DNA of 64,000 nucleotides from Cepaea nemoralis (Eukaryota > Mollusca > Gastropoda > Stylommatophora > Helicidae). The stretch covers positions 124,001 to 188,000 of the forward strand of contig JACEFZ010003425.1 in the NCBI GenBank assembly GCA_014155875.1, written 5' to 3'. Of this stretch, positions 21,598-32,149 are shown in pieces. A model generated the notes under the pieces. That model saw nothing but the letters and a program-made list of their open reading frames with translations, was not told the DNA's origin and ran no database searches. Within the stretch, counting starts at the first letter, position 1. The number at the start of each line of letters is the position of its first letter. The position numbers were made by a program, and so were the translations under genes.

Positions 21598-21814
21598 GAC
21601 AAAATACTACACACAGGCTATGGGAGCCTAGTGGGGCCGACACACGGGAAGCTTCCCGCTTCATCAATTGCTAAGCATATGCTGGAAAGCGGCCATGTGA
21701 TAATTAGAGACAGGGTCTTTCGCGTGTTGTTTAACACACAAAATACTCGCTTTTTAAAGTTTGCAGAAGCAATAATGATTAATCTACATAAGCCAGTTTT
21801 TTGCAGATACGTAT
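21594..21814 (+). mobile_element. Penelope-like element fragment (endonuclease end), inverted
   Basis: The plus strand reads D-I-D-K-I-L-H-T-G-Y-G-S-L-V-G-P-T, then SSIAKHMLESGHVI and RFLKFAEAIMINLHKP, the same endonuclease C terminus as the minus copy at 20,980-20,790. The two copies meet 5'-to-5' at about 21,594-21,598. The open frame is intact to the following repeat. Confidence 0.75.
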
Positions 21815-21992
21815 ATGTCCTGGATCTCCCCTTCAGTTGTTAGAAACGTCTCTGTCTTGGATCTCCCCTTCAGTTGTCAGACACGTCTATGTCCTGGATC
21901 TCCCCTTCAGTTGTCAGACATGTGTAGTCCTGGATCTCCCCTTCAGTTGTCAGACACGTCTCTGTCCTGGATTTCCCACGATACAGTGAGGA
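21815..21992. repeat. 37-bp minisatellite, main array
   Basis: About five copies of 'ctggatctccccttcagttg' + tcagacacgtctctgtc. The 37-bp spacing is regular. The same unit occurs left of the Penelope-like pair at 20,505-20,576. Confidence 0.85.
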
Positions 21993-22500
21993 GAGACCAG
22001 ACAACTCCGACCTGACACATCAGAGCTTTAGCGCTCCTTCACTGGATCACATGCTCTCTAAGCCACGCAGGCCCGACATGCCAAAACAGCTTCTGACAAT
22101 TAAACAGCTGAGTAAAGAAGACTTAATTACACCCGCCATAGGACGCAGAGGTGTTTCTAGGGCACCAGGGCTGGGTTATATACTGGCCAAGACCTACTAA
22201 CAAGTCCTAGTCGTGTGTCCTGGGCAACAGGTCATTTCGGGGCCCTGGCTAAAGTCAGTAGGATCGCCGATTCCTCCGAAGTCGGAGAGTGTCTGCCTGC
22301 TTGGCGAGGAACCACCAGTCTGCACACCTATAAGCCAGACATGGGACAACGGATACTCACGCAAACCTCAGGTCCTGTATGACATCACACTGATGTTGGA
22401 CAACAGGATGTCTTCATCCGACATACAGGACTTCGCATTGGAGTTCACAGCCAGCGAACGCAAGCAAGCAGTAAACACTCGCCATTACCTACTTTGCCCG
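21993..22500. other. Unassigned interval
   Basis: An open frame from 22,213 runs through this interval into the SINE1 copy. Its first ~95 residues have no recognisable motif, and it ends by reading SINE sequence, so coding is doubtful. Confidence 0.3.
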
Positions 22501-22501
22501 C

Positions 22502-22742
22502 TCCGTGGAGAAGGGTTTACAGACGCAGTTCGTAATCCCGCATACCGCGTTCGAAACACAGCTGTGGGCGATTTGAAAGCAGACCGGCTTGCTTTGGTTT
22601 TTAATGAAATGGTATGGGTGCCGGTCGTTCAGAAATCAATGGCAAACTACTGAATGTAAACTTGCCAAGAGATCACAAACAGCAAAACAAATGCTGGGGT
22701 TGACTGCGATGTCCTGTAAAGGATATGCAACTAACTTATTTT
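22502..22742 (+). mobile_element. SINE1 copy
   Basis: The head with 'gcgttcgaaacacagctgtg' (B box) is followed by ggtcgttcagaaatcaatgg, 'caaactactgaatgtaaact', 'atgctggggttgactgcgat' and tcctgtaaaggatatgc. Same orientation as the copy that follows at 22,798. Confidence 0.8.
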
Positions 22743-22797
22743 ATTACCCTCATTGGATAACAATCACCTTCAAATTGATATCCTGTATGGGTGAAAC

Positions 22798-23047
22798 CAC
22801 CGGTCTCTCTGGCCGAGGGGTTACACCACTTTCTCCGTAATCCCGTTTATCACGCAGTCTCGTAGCGGACGAGAGCTGGAAGCGGTTCGACCCCCGCTGG
22901 TGACTTGCGGGATAACTGAGCCGGCTGCTCAGAAAGCAATGGCAAACTACTGAGCGTAATCTTGCCAAGAAATCAACAGACAGCTGAAAGATGCTGCTGT
23001 TGACAGCGATGTCCTGTAAAGGATATGCGAAAGAAGAAAAAAAACGG
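22798..23047 (+). mobile_element. SINE1, best full-length copy
   Basis: Defines the family. 'tctggccgaggggttacac' (22,806-22,824) fits an A box and 'gcggttcgacccccgctgg' (22,883-22,901) fits a B box. These are followed by the core 'aagcaatggcaaactactga', gcgtaatcttgccaag, then ttgacagcgatgtcctgtaa, ending aggatatgcg and an A-rich tail (23,027-23,045). The GGCAAAC...CTTGCCAAG pair in the core resembles 3' segments of some RTE-derived SINEs; this is an impression, not a tested match. Confidence 0.8.
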
Positions 23048-23186
23048 GTGAAACCGTGGTCAGCCGCTGTCTGCGCCTGATTCAGTCTCAGGGTTATTAA
23101 TCTGAGACAGAGATATACTTTAATATAACTTCTCCTTGAGGTTGAAATGGATAGAGGTAATGGCATAATTGAGATCCAAGTAATCA

Positions 23187-23412
23187 TAGAGTTTCATTTA
23201 CTCTACATGACTGGCTGATGCAGAGACACGGGCAATGATACCAAAACATAAGGATACAAGTGGGTGTTTCATTTAATCTACATTACGTCTGATACAGAAA
23301 CATGAGCAAAGATACCAAAATATGAGGGTAACAGTGAGTGTTTCATTTACTCTACATTACTGTCCGATACAGAAACACTGGCAGTGATACAACAATATGA
23401 GGGTAAAAGTGA
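23187..23412. repeat. ~70-bp tandem repeat, three copies
   Basis: Three copies of 'gtttcatttactctacatta' ... gatacagaaacat ... 'gataccaaaatatgagggta', about 70 bp apart, diverged. Confidence 0.75.
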
Positions 23413-23621
23413 ATGTTTCAAAATGTGGTTACATAGACGAATGAGAAGTTTCCTGGTCCCCATTTTAAGCTGTGTAGACTTGAGAGTCGGGGAATACAAT
23501 ATCTAAGTGTTAAAGGGAATTCGACCATATGTTCATCGGGAAGAAATCATTACCTGAAGGAAATCTAGGTCATACAATTTCTGATACTTCGGCTACATAA
23601 AGCTCCTTGTTAAAGGATGTT

Positions 23622-23756
23622 CTTGGTGGACAAGTAGAGAGGATGTACTTGGTGGAAAAGTAGAGAGGATGTTCTTGGTGGAAAAGTAGAGAGGATGTAC
23701 TTGGTGGAAAAGTAGAGAGGATGTACTTGGTAGAAAAGTAGAGAGGATGTAATAAA
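23622..23756. repeat. 26-bp minisatellite (aagtagagagg), left part
   Basis: Copies of gaggatgtacttggtggaaa + agtaga. Interrupted by SINE1 at 23,757, with one further copy at 24,000-24,022. Confidence 0.85.
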
Positions 23757-23999
23757 TTTTGTTGCGTTTCCCTTATGGGACGTTGCAGTCAACACCAGCA
23801 TTTTTCAGCTGCTGTTGATGTACTAGGCAAGTGTTACTTTCAGTAGTTTGCCATTGCTTTCTGAACGACCGGCTCCCATACCAGCACATTATAACACAAC
23901 GCGGCACGATCTGCTGCACAACAAGGTCGCAGCTGAGTTTCGAACGCCAGGTACCCGGTTCACGAACCGCGATCGCAAGCCTTTAGCCACGGAGCGGTG
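23757..23999 (-). mobile_element. SINE1 copy inside the 26-bp array
   Basis: Reverse orientation: gggacgttgcagtcaacacc, 'cagtagtttgccattgcttt', ctgaacgaccggctcccata, then the head 'gagtttcgaacgccagg' and cacggagcgg. The array unit 'cttggtggaaaagtagagag' stands on both sides. Confidence 0.8.
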
Positions 24000-24022
24000 C
24001 TTGGTGGAAAAGTAGAGAGGAA

Positions 24023-24945
24023 ACGTGCAAGAAGATATGACACTCTATGTGGACAGCGTTAAGATGTAGTAGTCTGAATGAGTGAAGCCATAGGATAGAG
24101 GGTTCTGAGACTCATTACAGTCGACCTGTACTGCAGTGATGGCACTCGATGATGAGTCCGTTAACACTTTCTGTCCCAAGTGGTTGTTGCTTTGAGTAGA
24201 AGAGCAACAACCGATGTACAGTGCACTACATTCATAATTACAGAGGATTGAAATTACAATAACTAGGTCACGGCTGTTTAACATAATAACAGACAGGGCG
24301 AGATCATAGCAACATATGTTTGGTTCAGTTCAATGTTTGGTTCAGTTCAATGTTTGGTTCATTTTAACGGGCTCTTGCAAATCCACGGCTAGCAAGGTGA
24401 CAGGGGCAGAAAACTCGGGGAGAACAGTTGGCTTTCTCCCGGCCACGTGAAAAGGTGTCGTGATTCGATCACTATGCAGCAGGTGTATGAGTGCTGTTCA
24501 TCTTCCCGAGAACAGTGATGCTGTTGAGCAGACGCACATAGCGAAATAGTGGGATACTGCAGCCAGCTGTTGAACGCATTCCTGAAGCTGGCGTACAGCG
24601 TGGGCCACAGGAGAAAGACAACCGGGAGTCATGACCCGTGTATGCCCATCCACAAAAAGCGTAAAGAAGATAAAGAGACCGAAACATTGGTCAAATGTGG
24701 ACTATTTTTGATGATCAAAAGTTTCCCTACATCTGTTGTGCTTGATCCACGGTGGAGTTTACACTAGTTTAGAACATCATCGCTGCACTCCAGACATGCC
24801 CTTGGGAGCTCCGAACTCTGCCGTCGTAAATCTGTGAGCGTACAGAGACCAGCTACACCAGTCCCATGTTGATTGATGAACCACCTGGAACATTTAGTGC
24901 CACGCCGATGTCCAGGCCACACGCCTGAATCTGATACATTCAGGA
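24023..24945. other. Mostly unassigned interval
   Basis: Contains a short triplication of the 17-bp unit tgtttggttcagttcaa (24,316-24,362). Otherwise nothing recognised; the last part may be eroded LINE F. Confidence 0.3.
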
Positions 24946-25659
24946 GTAAGGTATGTCTCCGCTGGACTGTCTAAAGGCGTTGGTAATGTCGGCTTGATCC
25001 ACTGGTTGGTCCTCTGATAATGTTAGGTAGCAGCTGCCGGAGTAGAGCAGAGGATGCTTTACATGCTCTTTTAGCTGTTAATGATTTCTGTCATTGAGTA
25101 TGGTTTGGGGCTGCTGACAGGATCAAAGAGCCAGCTTGAAAGGTTGGAGCACATACAGAATGCTGCCATTCGGTGTGATCCTGGGGTGCACAAAGGACAC
25201 ACCAATTGTATGCATGAGGCATAGCGCTACCATCAACGGCGGATAGGCATAGGGTCCTTCAGGCCAAATGGTACCTGAGAGTTGCTGCGGATAGGGATCA
25301 CCCCCTGCATACAGCAATGGATATGGTCAAGGGTCATAGACTAAGACGAGGCAGGTCCTGAATGGCACAGCAGAAATCTATATGTCAGGTGTGTGATCTA
25401 GAGACCAGCAATTGTGAAAAAAATGGGTTGAAGTACGGGAAGACCTGACGGACTGGCACACAGTGTAATAGTAACACTTGGCCGTAAGTGCAGAGAATTG
25501 GCAGCGGGCCGCACAGAGTTTAAGATGCAACAACTGATAGAGTAACACACATCAAAGTCTCCAGCATGGTGGTTAGGCATTGAACCGCTACAGCCTCTGG
25601 AGTATTTATCTTTGTGGCTGCGGTTTGCATTTCGCATTTCCTCATGTTGGACTGGTAGT

Positions 25660-26205
25660 ATATAGTTCCGTCGCCCTACTAATGAGAGAGTGCGTGGCGC
25701 GACTCTGTGAGCTGTGATATTCACGTGGAATGCTTCTACATGTCCGCTTTTGTTTGTACAGTGACCTGCATGTTCGGAACAATGGCTACCGGCTGTTGCT
25801 GAATTGACTGATTTGCCTTTTCGGTTCACGAGTGCATTTTTCAGGAGACTCCTGGGAGTCGGCGCTGGAGCTACGGAGTTCGTGCTTAATGCGACGCTTT
25901 CGGTGGGTCGCCCTGCGGATAGAGACAGAGCCATGTGAGAAAACCCGGGTCAATGAAGTCTTTCTGGTGACTGCCGATTCCATCGACGATGAACTGTGGT
26001 TTTCGTGGAGGACTTTTGTGTTGGCATTCTGGCGGCGGCATTATGCACAGTGTACCTCTGAGGGCTGTTGGATTGCCGAGACTCCTGTCTGTTCCACTTT
26101 TCACAATTTACGGTATGGAGCATTTTGTGTGATATTCACTGGCACAGGAACGGAGCATAATGGGGACGACCCGTTGCCGTGAAGTTGGAACCTCGACTAA
26201 CTAAT
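25660..26205 (+). mobile_element. Unclassified repeat G, copy 1
   Basis: About 540 bp, homologous over nearly its whole length to the reverse complement of 40,535-40,994; the end is shared with 53,230-53,394. It begins gtcgccctactaatgagag and ends 'gaagttggaacctcgact' + aactaa. The terminal CTAA repeat (longer at 53,371-53,391) suggests a LINE- or SINE-type tail. The only shared open stretches are short: plus-strand SIDDELWFSWRT, and minus-strand M-E-S-A-V-T-R-K opposite M-E-T-A-V-T-R-K in copy 2. It interrupts LINE F. Class unknown. Confidence 0.65.
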
Positions 26206-26676
26206 TAACACATTAAAGTGACATAGTGATCTATACTGATGGGTCAGTGGTGAGAAACGGACGTGGTGGTTGGAGTTTCATTGGCTAATGGACGAAACTT
26301 AAATAAGGAGAGTCTGGCATAATGGGCTACCACCTCCAGCATGAGAATTGAGGTGGAATCAGTAACGGCGGCATTCCGTTGGTATAGGAGACTTCTGCAA
26401 CACACCTGTATTCATTACGGATTCAAAGAGTATGCTTAGTAAGGTGGAGAAAGGAATGTTTCGCTTCAGAGGTCATAGATTGTGAGAATCGTATGGATTT
26501 TTGCCCTGGCCATGAAGGAGTGAGGGGAAAGAACAAGATGATAGGCTGGCAGGGAATGCATCTTTTGGTGGTTGATTACTTATTCACAAGGTTGAGGTGG
26601 TCGTTCGCCTGTGGGACAAGATGGAGAAGGTAGGGGAACAGATTGAGAACCCGTATGTGGAAAAGTTGAGATTGCG

Positions 26677-26736
26677 GTGTGTGTGTGTGTGTGTGTGTGT
26701 GTGGGGGGGGGGGGTGGGGGGGGGGGGGGGGGGGTT
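26677..26736. repeat. (GT)n/(G)n tract
   Basis: About 12 GT repeats followed by a G-rich run with one T. It lies inside LINE F coding sequence and breaks it. Confidence 0.9.
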
Positions 26737-26977
26737 CTGGTAGAATCTCAAAACAGAGTGAAGACCAGGAGAACTTCAATCAGATAGCGGTGGGAACGAT
26801 TAATAGTGTGACTCTTCGCTGGCTGTTGAACAAAGGGACGGAGCGAGTATAGGAATGTCCTGAGTGACGTTATATTAGTTCTTAGCTCTATTCAATTCAT
26901 GTTAGGTGTCCCAATCAACGCATGGCGAGTTACATATTACAAACATAGTGTGCTATTTGCCGCAGGTCATGAAGCTC

Positions 26978-27478
26978 TCATCATCATGTACCATGCCGGT
27001 AGACGTGAGCGATCATGTTGCGCCATCTTACACGATCGCCAGAGTCATGGATCAACTCTGTGTTCTTGTTCCCACCATGCCATGTGGTCAAGCCATCCAG
27101 ATATTTACTTCTCTGCATTAACATTATTCTTGTCTCCTCAATTTTGCCAATTGTCACCAAGGTCTCTAGTTTATTTCTTCTCATAACGTGATTCCTCCCA
27201 CCCCACCAACACCCCACCCCCAAATGTGACTGATTACGTCTAATTTCTCTAATCAGTTTGTAGCAAAAGTGTGCCTTTTGTGGGACTCGTTCACTGGTTG
27301 TTATGTCTGCCCATGATATTCTTTGCATTTTCCCCTGAAACCACATTTCCGCTGGCATTAGATGTTTTTCGTTCACAACCATACAAAAGTACAGGTTATA
27401 TGTAGCACTTCAATATACTTTTTCTCGCTGCAATTCACATTTTTTTTATTAGTCAGTATATAAAACTCTACAACCATT
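26978..27478 (-). mobile_element. LINE A 3' fragment
   Basis: Minus-strand RT end: HLMPAEMWFQGKMQRISWAD, K-L-I-R-E-I-R-R-N-Q, H-V-M-R-R-N-K-L-E, W-R-N-M-I-A-H-V-Y-R-H-G-T. The 3' end has an (ATG)n tail seen as tcatcatcatg (26,977-26,987). The frame is open for 132 codons except for a glycine-rich insertion near 27,190-27,220 (ccaccccaccaacaccc). It keeps the Trp codon that is a stop in the 4.2 kb copy. Confidence 0.85.
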
Positions 27479-27479
27479 G

Positions 27480-28625
27480 AAAACGTATGTGACATGTGAT
27501 GTGTGAGCAAAAGTGCGTATGTGGTTGGTATATCCGTGAACGTGTGAAGTACTTGCGTACATTCATGTCTATATGCTAAGTTTATGTTTAAAACAACATC
27601 TGTGAAACACTCAACTACAATGTTCAGTTATGTATGTGTTTCTTGGATGTTGTGTATGCACTGGCTTTCTTGTGCCCCCTTAAACAGCCGGTAATATAAT
27701 ACAAAAGCGTGAATAATTCATGACACCATATAAACTATGATTATCCCTAACATCAATACAAATAGCAACTCTACGGTATTACAATATTCATGATTGCATT
27801 AGCAGTCAGCAGGACGTCAGGCCCTACAGCCAACTGACGTCATGAATCAACACAATAGATAACTGACAAGCATAACTGGCGCAGCGGCTAGAGCCGGCTC
27901 GTCCGCCTACTGCTCGAGATGAATGGGGTTCCAGTTGAATTGTAACATTTAAAAAAATAGATAGATTTAGGTATTATCCTCTCCACCCTCCCTCCCTGAA
28001 CTTTCTCCATATGAGGTAGAGGTGGGGCGAGCGTCCGCCTTCTGTCCAAAAAGAATGTTGTTTGAGTGCAGCTGTAACGATTCTTTCAACGAGATAGAGA
28101 GGTTCTGATCCTTCCTTCATCCATCCCCTGATTTTTGGGTAGTTAATCGGATACCGAACCTCCCCCAAGCCACGTAGAGGTAGGGAGGAGACCCGGGTAT
28201 AACTACACAAGACCTGATACGAAATGTAATGTCTCGAAGCTGTTATCCTTGGTGTTTATCTAATGCTGGTCCTCAACCACGGAACCATACTCCTGTTTCC
28301 CCTAGCAATATAAACGTCACGTGGGTAAGAATGTTTTTATGCACAGAATGTGAACTATTTTGCACCCACTTGAACACCACTTCAGACAGTACATATAACA
28401 TTTTGTGAACATTATTTCAACTCAATTGAACAATCTGCAATCTTTTATCTCATTACTAACAGCCGAAGGGCATAAATGAGAAATAATGCGTGTGTAAGGG
28501 CAGGCACTCACAAACTGCAAGAGACAAGAATATAATGCATATCACTGAGTCTGGTGCCGGTTGAATCTGGTGCGATCCAATCACGTCATGAAACAGAACA
28601 ATACAACCACTTGACATTTCATGAC
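27480..28625. other. Mostly unassigned interval with a possible SINE head
   Basis: At 27,880-27,945, 'ctggcgcagcggctagag' resembles a pol III A box and 'ggggttccagttgaattg' a weak B box, probably a SINE6-type head. The rest shows no feature. Confidence 0.3.
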
Positions 28626-28628
28626 AGT

Positions 28629-30124
28629 CATTCATCATGTGCCATGCCGGTAAACGTGGGCGATCATTATTCGCCATCTCACACGATCACCAGAGTCGTG
28701 GATCAGCTCTATGTTCTTGTCTGAACCATACTACGTGGCCAAGCCTTCCAGGTATTTAATTCTCTGCCTTCCCCTTGTTCTCTCCCCCTCGATCTTACAA
28801 GTTGTTACCAAGTTCTCCAAATTGTTTCTTCTGATAACGTCACCAAAAAGTTGTGACTGTTTACGTCTTATTTCACGTATCAGTTTTATTTTATTTATTA
28901 TCTTATTTGTTTTCCACAGAAACAACATGTCCACACTTCACATACATACAAAAGTACACGTTCTATGTAGCATCTCAATACTCTTTTGTCTCGTTGCAAA
29001 TGACATCTTGTTTTTGGTCAGTATGTTTTTCATCTTGCAAAAGGCCACCTTCCCCATAGCGATTCTTGTTCTAATCTCTTCAAGGCACCTCCCATCAGAT
29101 GTTATGACCGTTCGAGATTATTGTACCGATTCACTTGTTAAGAATATTCCTATTTACTTGTATATTACATTGTGGTATTTATTTTTTCTTGTGACGATCA
29201 TAATTTGTGTGCAACAACCGTATCTACTAAATATTACACATCTTGCTCATTGTCTGCAATTAATGCTGTATAATCCACATTAATTTTATTGATGTTACGC
29301 CCCCCCCCCTTTTTTTCCCTACGGTGATTCCTTTCATATACAGGGAAAACAGATCTAGAGACATTACACATCCATGTCACACACCTCTCTTAAAAGGCTG
29401 ATTTGTACCTACTTCATTATCAATCCTTATGGCAGCTTGCTGTTTCCAATATATGTTTTTTACAAGTCTACGGTCTCTCCCATCAATTTGTAGATCTACA
29501 AGCATCTTTATCATGTAGACATGTCTTACTTTATCGAAAGCCTTTGTGTAGTCAATAAAGCAGAGATGTAGGTCTTTTTTACTTCCATAAAACGTTCAAT
29601 TAATGTTCATAGCATATACACAGCATTCACAGTACCCTTGCCTTCTACAAACCCACATTGTTCTATTTCAGGTTGTATTTTCTTACTACCTCTTTGCATG
29701 ATAATTCTTAGCAAAATCTTCGTAATATGGCTCATTATACAGATTGTTCTATGTTGATCACATTCCAAGGCTCCTGATTTCTTTGAGATTGCAATAAATA
29801 TATAGAATTACATAATTCAGGAGGCTTATCTCCAGTAATATATAATGTGTTCAGCAGTCTGGTGACTTGATGTATTCCATTTTCTTCTAAAGCATTAATC
29901 ATTTCTGTTGTGACGCTGTCTGAACCGGGGGTCTTGCCAGATTTCATATGGTTAAGAGCATTCTGAACTTGCATCTTCAAAACTGATGGTCCTTCATTAT
30001 TATTTTGAGTACCATACTGTTCTTCTCTGGTATCACCATAACGGCTTTTCACATAATCTGTCCATGCATGTAAAATCTGATCTTTTTCTATTATGATTTT
30101 TCCATCTTTTGTTTTTAGGCAGCC
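28629..30124 (-). mobile_element. LINE A copy, longest minus-strand copy
   Basis: Runs from the common 3' end (catcatgtgccatgccgg, 28,631) up to 'tttttaggcagcc', which is LINE A position ~1044. It contains the RT start block (KSGKTPGSDSVTTEMINALE, minus 29,735-30,052), motif A region (29,500-29,570) and C-terminal blocks. Because it is continuous across the point where LINE B interrupts the first copy, it shows the ancestral join. Stops, frameshifts and a C/T homopolymer (29,299-29,317) disable it. Its 5' end meets LINE C head-to-head. Confidence 0.85.
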
Positions 30125-30992
30125 TATTGATGTACTGTCCCCCTATTTGTTTAACCTGTACGCCGAAAATATAATGAGAAATGTAAGAGATGATATAAAC
30201 AGGGAGCTATATGATGCCCTAAATATCGGTGGTCATGACATACCAGAGATTCGGTATGCCGATGCTACAATCCCAATTGAATAGTGAAAATCACAACTTA
30301 TATCTTAACATAGCAAACACAAAGATAATGCATACAGATAAAACTACTATGGAGAAAGAAATATATGTTAATGAGGAAAAATTGGTGGTGGAAAATTTTG
30401 AATATCTTGGGTCATTGATTACCAACAACGGTGACACAATGAAAGAAATTAAACGACGACTATCAATTGCTCTTCAAAGACTAAAACAACTGAATAAATT
30501 ATGGAGTGGAACAGACAGAACTACAAAAATTAGATTTTTAAGAGCATGCATCTTTTCCATTGCAACATACGCCTGTGAGACCTGGACACTTACTAAACAA
30601 GCTGAACAACGCATAAATGCCTTTGAATATAAATGTTATAGACGAGTTCTAAGAATATCTTGGGTAAAAAAAGAACAAATGCATCCATACTTCAAGAGCT
30701 GAATATTGAAGAAGGCTGGTTCTTAAAGACGATAAAACAAAGAAAATTGAAATATTTTGGTCACTTGAAACGTCACGAAAGTTTGGAGAGAACAATAATG
30801 GAGGGGTATATGCCTGGGAAGAGAGGAAGAGGAAGGCCAAAGAGAAGATGGGTGCAGGATGTGGTGGATGATCTCCAGATGGGTGTATCGGACGCGAGAC
30901 ATCTTGCTTATGATCGAGTGGTTTTCCGGAAGGTTGTTATGAGAGCGAGGTTCTGCAAAGGACACGCTACTGAATGAATGAATGAATATTGA
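30122..30992 (+). mobile_element. LINE C, 5'-truncated RTE-like element
   Basis: Starts inside RT at V-L-S-P-Y-L-F-N-L-Y. Motif C reads R-Y-A-D-A-T where the second Asp is expected, and about 20 residues after it are deleted. Next come F-E-Y-L-G-S-L-I-T-N-N-G-D, YACETWTLTKQAEQRINAFE, and after a frameshift near 30,665 the tail LKYFGHLKRHESLERTIMEG, G-R-G-R-P-K-R-R-W. The 3' end is a (TGAA)n tail (30,973-30,991). Non-functional. Confidence 0.85.
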
Positions 30993-31167
30993 TGTACGTG
31001 TTCTGTTATGTTTCTTTTTTCATGACATGCGATTTTTAAATTGATGCACATTGATTCCCACTCACAGAAGATAATGGAATGATATACCCATCAGAGGACT
31101 CTATAGGCAGCAGATAAATGTGCAGCTAAAGGCACACGTTATTGAAGCCCGTCACTCTTAAGTACTA

Positions 31168-31695
31168 CCGTGTTTCTCATAGCCCTATAATAAGCCCTAG
31201 CACTTGTAATATAATGCCTGCCTGTAAAATAAGCCCTAGTTAAGATCGTCAGCTAGAATGAGAGACTTGTTGCCAAATGGCCAGTCGGAGTACAGACGCC
31301 ACTGGTGCACACTTGATAATGAACGGGTGTGGTTCATAATTCAATACGTCACTCGTGTGAAATAAAGTTACCAATGCAATACGAGCAGGCTATATGGACA
31401 AGAAATGCTCATTTAAGGAAAGCTTTATTGCTGGACGTGAGAAACGGGGACCAGTGGTTCTACAGGATATAGAGTTGCAAGAACTTCAGGCCGGGATTCG
31501 GGATTTGGAGAGTTATGGCGATGTTCCGTAAGAAGATGACATGACTGTATTTAAATAAATGTAGAATTGTGTACATGAATAAATGAAGATATTTGTATCT
31601 GGACAAAAAAATAAGACATCCCCCGATAATAAGCCCTAGTGCATTTTAAAGCTACAATTAATATAAGACCCGGTCTTATTTTCGGGGAAACACGG
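31168..31695. mobile_element. Mariner-like MITE with TA flanks
   Basis: 528 bp bounded by TA (31,166-31,167 and 31,696-31,697). Terminal inverted repeat CCGTGTTTC ... GAAACACGG, with subterminal 'ataagccctag' and 'ataataagccctag' in both arms. The centre has a short open stretch (SFIAGREKRGPVVLQDIELQ) too small for a transposase. The TA target and terminal repeat point to a Tc1/mariner-type non-autonomous element. Confidence 0.65.
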
Positions 31696-31911
31696 TAGCT
31701 TGTTTCTTCTTTCTACTTCTTCTGCGTTCATCCGGAGTTTTTTCCCGGACGTGATTGCGTTTTGTGCCTGTTTACAGCAGATCTGCGTTATTGCGCCGTT
31801 AGGCCGACACACACGACTTCTGCGGGCATTTGTTGACCGGATTAACCTTCCCGTGGTCAGGTAGCTTGTTTACAATGGAAGTACAACTAGCCGGCCACAC
31901 GACCGTCCAGC

Positions 31912-32130
31912 CGCACAACTGTTCAGTCAAACGAATGTTCAGTCACACAACTGTTCCGTCACACGAATGTTCAGTCACACAACTGTTCAGTTACACACAT
32001 GTTCAGTCACACAAATGTTCAGTCACGGAACTGTTCAGTAACACGAATGTTCAGTTACACTAATGTTCAGTTGCAGGACTATTCAGTTCCAGGACTATTC
32101 AGTTACATGATTGTTCAGTTACACGATAGT
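31912..32130. repeat. ~16-bp minisatellite (gttcagt)
   Basis: Degenerate tandem copies of 'tgttcagtcacacaac' with tgtt/atgtt and cagtcac/cagttac variants. Confidence 0.85.
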
Positions 32131-32149
32131 TAACGACTTACAGTGAAGG

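Larger units (their letters stand above)
24950..26900 (+). mobile_element. LINE F copy with RT thumb and RNase H, interrupted by repeat G
   Basis: Decayed non-LTR element of the RNase-H-bearing type. At 25,120-25,200 the plus strand reads S-Q-L-E-R-L-E-H-I-Q-N-A-A-I-R, an RT thumb motif. After repeat G (25,660-26,205) the RNase H domain begins with L-Y-T-D-G-S-V (26,231-26,251), has E-S-G-I-M near 26,310, and F-C-P-G-H-E-G-V near 26,500-26,520. The C terminus reads S-V-T-L-R-W-L-L (about 26,800), matching the 7.5-7.9 kb copy. Stops and frameshifts are frequent. A GT/G tract has expanded at 26,677-26,736. Confidence 0.7.

Noticed and set aside
25832..26182. 116-codon open frame as a host gene
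   Set aside because: It lies wholly within repeat G, and the same frame is broken in the 40.5-kb copy.
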